From Nitrosomonadales bacterium (lineage in GTDB: Bacteria > Pseudomonadota > Gammaproteobacteria > Burkholderiales > Gallionellaceae): a DNA stretch of 7,776 nucleotides. This document shows, in pieces, positions 6,726 to 7,776 of the stretch. The position numbers and the translations under genes are program-made. The notes under the pieces were generated by a model. It was given only the letters and a program-made list of their open reading frames with translations. It was not told the origin of the DNA and did no database searches. Every line of letters begins with the position of its first letter. The stretch's first letter is position 1. The DNA is taken from contig JACREA010000180.1 of the NCBI GenBank assembly GCA_016218465.1, positions 1-7,776 on the forward strand, written 5' to 3'.

Positions 6726-6758
6726 TTGGAATGCTTGACTCTATCCGTTCCAATGCTT
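6726..6758. repeat. Short inverted and direct repeats between convergent genes
   Basis: TTGGAA (6726-6731) and TTCCAA (6748-6753) form a 6-bp inverted repeat with a 16-base loop, and AATGCTT occurs twice (6730-6736, 6752-6758). There is no T-run on either strand, so I do not call a terminator. It is the only structure visible in the 60 bases between the cyclase and kinase genes. Confidence 0.3.
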
Positions 6759-6774
6759 CAAATCCGATTGCCTG

Positions 6775-7776
6775 CTAGGCCGTTCCCTCCAGCACTTCCA
6801 TCAAGCTGCGGTGCAACTGGCTGGGGGAGACAGGCTTGTGAAGCAGAGGTATTCCGCTGGCCTGTGCTTCGCGCAGCCGTTCGGGAGCGGTGTCACCGGT
6901 AATCAGCAGGGCTGGAAAAGTGCTCCCCAACAGGGAGCGCAAGGCAGCAATGGCTTCTTCCCCGGTGCGCTGCTCGCGCAGGCGGTAATCGCTGACCACC
7001 ACGTCCGGCGTACGAATGCGTGCCATTGCCAGCGCCTCTTCAATGGATTCAACCGCATCGCATTCACATCCCCAATTGCGCAGCAAATGGAGCATGGCCG
7101 CGCGCACTGATTCATCGTCGTCAATCACCAGCACCCGAACGTTGAGCGTTCCGGTATTGACGCGTGCCACGGCAGGTCCATTGACAGGCAAGATCGCAGT
7201 AGCGATTGGCAATGTCAGCCGGAAAACGCTGCCGCGTTGCGGTGTGGAAACCAATGACAAGCCATGATTCAGCGTACGAGCCAATCCGTCTACGATCGCC
7301 AGTCCAAGACCCAGCCCTTTGCGTGAATCACGCTCAGGATTACCCAGTTGATGAAATTCCCGGAACACTTCCTGCTGGTGTGCCGGCTCGATGCCGATGC
7401 CTGTGTCCCACACTTCCAATACAGCCTGGTTGCCGCGCCGCCGGCAGGCTACCAGCACGCCACCGTGTTCGGTGTAGCGAATCGCGTTTGACACCAGGTT
7501 GCGCAGGATCAATTCCACCAGCATCGGGTCGGACTGCGCCGCCAGACCGGTCTCTCGCGAACGGTATACCAGGCCCCTCGCATCGGCCTGCGGTGCGAAT
7601 TCGTTTTCTATCTTGTTAAACAAAGGCTGCAATAAAAATGGTTGTACTTGCGGCTTGACTACGCCTGCTTCGATGCGCGAAAAATCGAGTAGTGTATTGA
7701 GCATCTCCCCGGAAGCGTCCAAAGCGGTGCGCGCGCTGGAGAGCAGAACGCGCTGGTACGGGGTAAGTTCAGTGCG
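6775..7776 (-). CDS. Hybrid sensor histidine kinase/response regulator, C-terminal part (5' end outside window)
   Basis: The last 333 residues of a two-component hybrid kinase; the frame is open through base 7776, so the sensor domain and the phospho-accepting His box lie to the right. What remains starts in the second helix of the HisKA dimerisation domain (ending LLDFSRIEAGVV). The ATP-binding domain follows with N box NLVSNAIRYT (N93, N97), G1 box DTGIGI (124-129), F box and G2 box GLGLGLAI (154-161). After a short linker comes a complete receiver domain (about 213-330) with acidic D219-D221, phospho-acceptor D263 (VVSDYRL), switch T293 and K314-P315. The wording FHQLGNPERDSRKGLGLGLA is typical of the NahK/ErcS'-type PAS hybrid kinases. 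A TTG at 7722 is internal, not a start. It ends at a TAG, 60 bases from the end of the cyclase gene on the other strand. Its signal and output partner are unknown; a link to the cyclase or to the receiver at 1069-1533 is only speculation. Confidence 0.93.
   Translation of the reverse strand, partial: RTELTPYQRVLLSSARTALDASGEMLNTLLDFSRIEAGVVKPQVQPFLLQPLFNKIENEFAPQADARGLVYRSRETGLAAQSDPMLVELILRNLVSNAIRYTEHGGVLVACRRRGNQAVLEVWDTGIGIEPAHQQEVFREFHQLGNPERDSRKGLGLGLAIVDGLARTLNHGLSLVSTPQRGSVFRLTLPIATAILPVNGPAVARVNTGTLNVRVLVIDDDESVRAAMLHLLRNWGCECDAVESIEEALAMARIRTPDVVVSDYRLREQRTGEEAIAALRSLLGSTFPALLITGDTAPERLREAQASGIPLLHKPVSPSQLHRSLMEVLEGTA

Noticed and set aside
7720..7722. TTG as a start codon for the histidine kinase
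   Set aside because: The frame stays open to the window edge with HisKA-like sequence upstream, so this is an internal Leu codon of a truncated gene.
6775..7776. Cyclase and hybrid kinase as one signalling module
   Set aside because: They are convergent, share no promoter, and nothing in either protein indicates contact; proximity alone is not enough.

Overview
The window looks like ordinary chromosomal sequence of a Gram-negative betaproteobacterium. I favour a Nitrosomonadales/Gallionellaceae-like organism; this is inferred from protein flavour, the ilvE - zinc-ribbon - waaF gene order and moderate GC, not from any search. It holds eight protein genes, two of them cut by the window edges. 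I found no RNA gene, mobile element, phage gene or CRISPR array.

Layout. (1) Positions 1-1533, plus strand: the 3' part of alaS (alanyl-tRNA synthetase: editing domain, coiled coil and C-Ala domain), followed after 12 bases by a small stand-alone Rcp1-type receiver protein. (2) Positions 1591-5198, minus strand: a compact four-gene cluster, read from right to left as ilvE (branched-chain aminotransferase), a CHCC zinc-ribbon protein, waaF (ADP-heptose:LPS heptosyltransferase II) and an algC/manB-type phosphomannomutase/phosphoglucomutase. It meets the receiver gene tail to tail across 57 bases. (3) Positions 5199-5406: a divergent, AT-rich intergenic region with a fair promoter for the ilvE cluster and, on the other strand, weak promoter candidates and a perfect 7-bp-arm palindrome in the cyclase leader. 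(4) Positions 5407-6714, plus strand: a six-helix membrane class III adenylyl cyclase. (5) Positions 6775-7776, minus strand: the C-terminal half of a hybrid histidine kinase (end of HisKA, HATPase and receiver), cut by the right edge.

How the genes fit together. waaF and the phosphohexomutase both serve the cell envelope (LPS inner core, and sugar-1-phosphate supply for LPS or exopolysaccharide). They ride behind ilvE, an amino-acid gene, in a housekeeping operon. The remaining genes are signalling parts (single receiver, cAMP synthesis, hybrid kinase), but nothing in the sequence links them into one pathway. The best leads are modest: the palindromic, Shine-Dalgarno-less leader of the cyclase with its uncharacterised six-helix input domain, the alaS-receiver pairing, and an AT-rich patch inside alaS. 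I see no convincing undescribed multi-gene system here.
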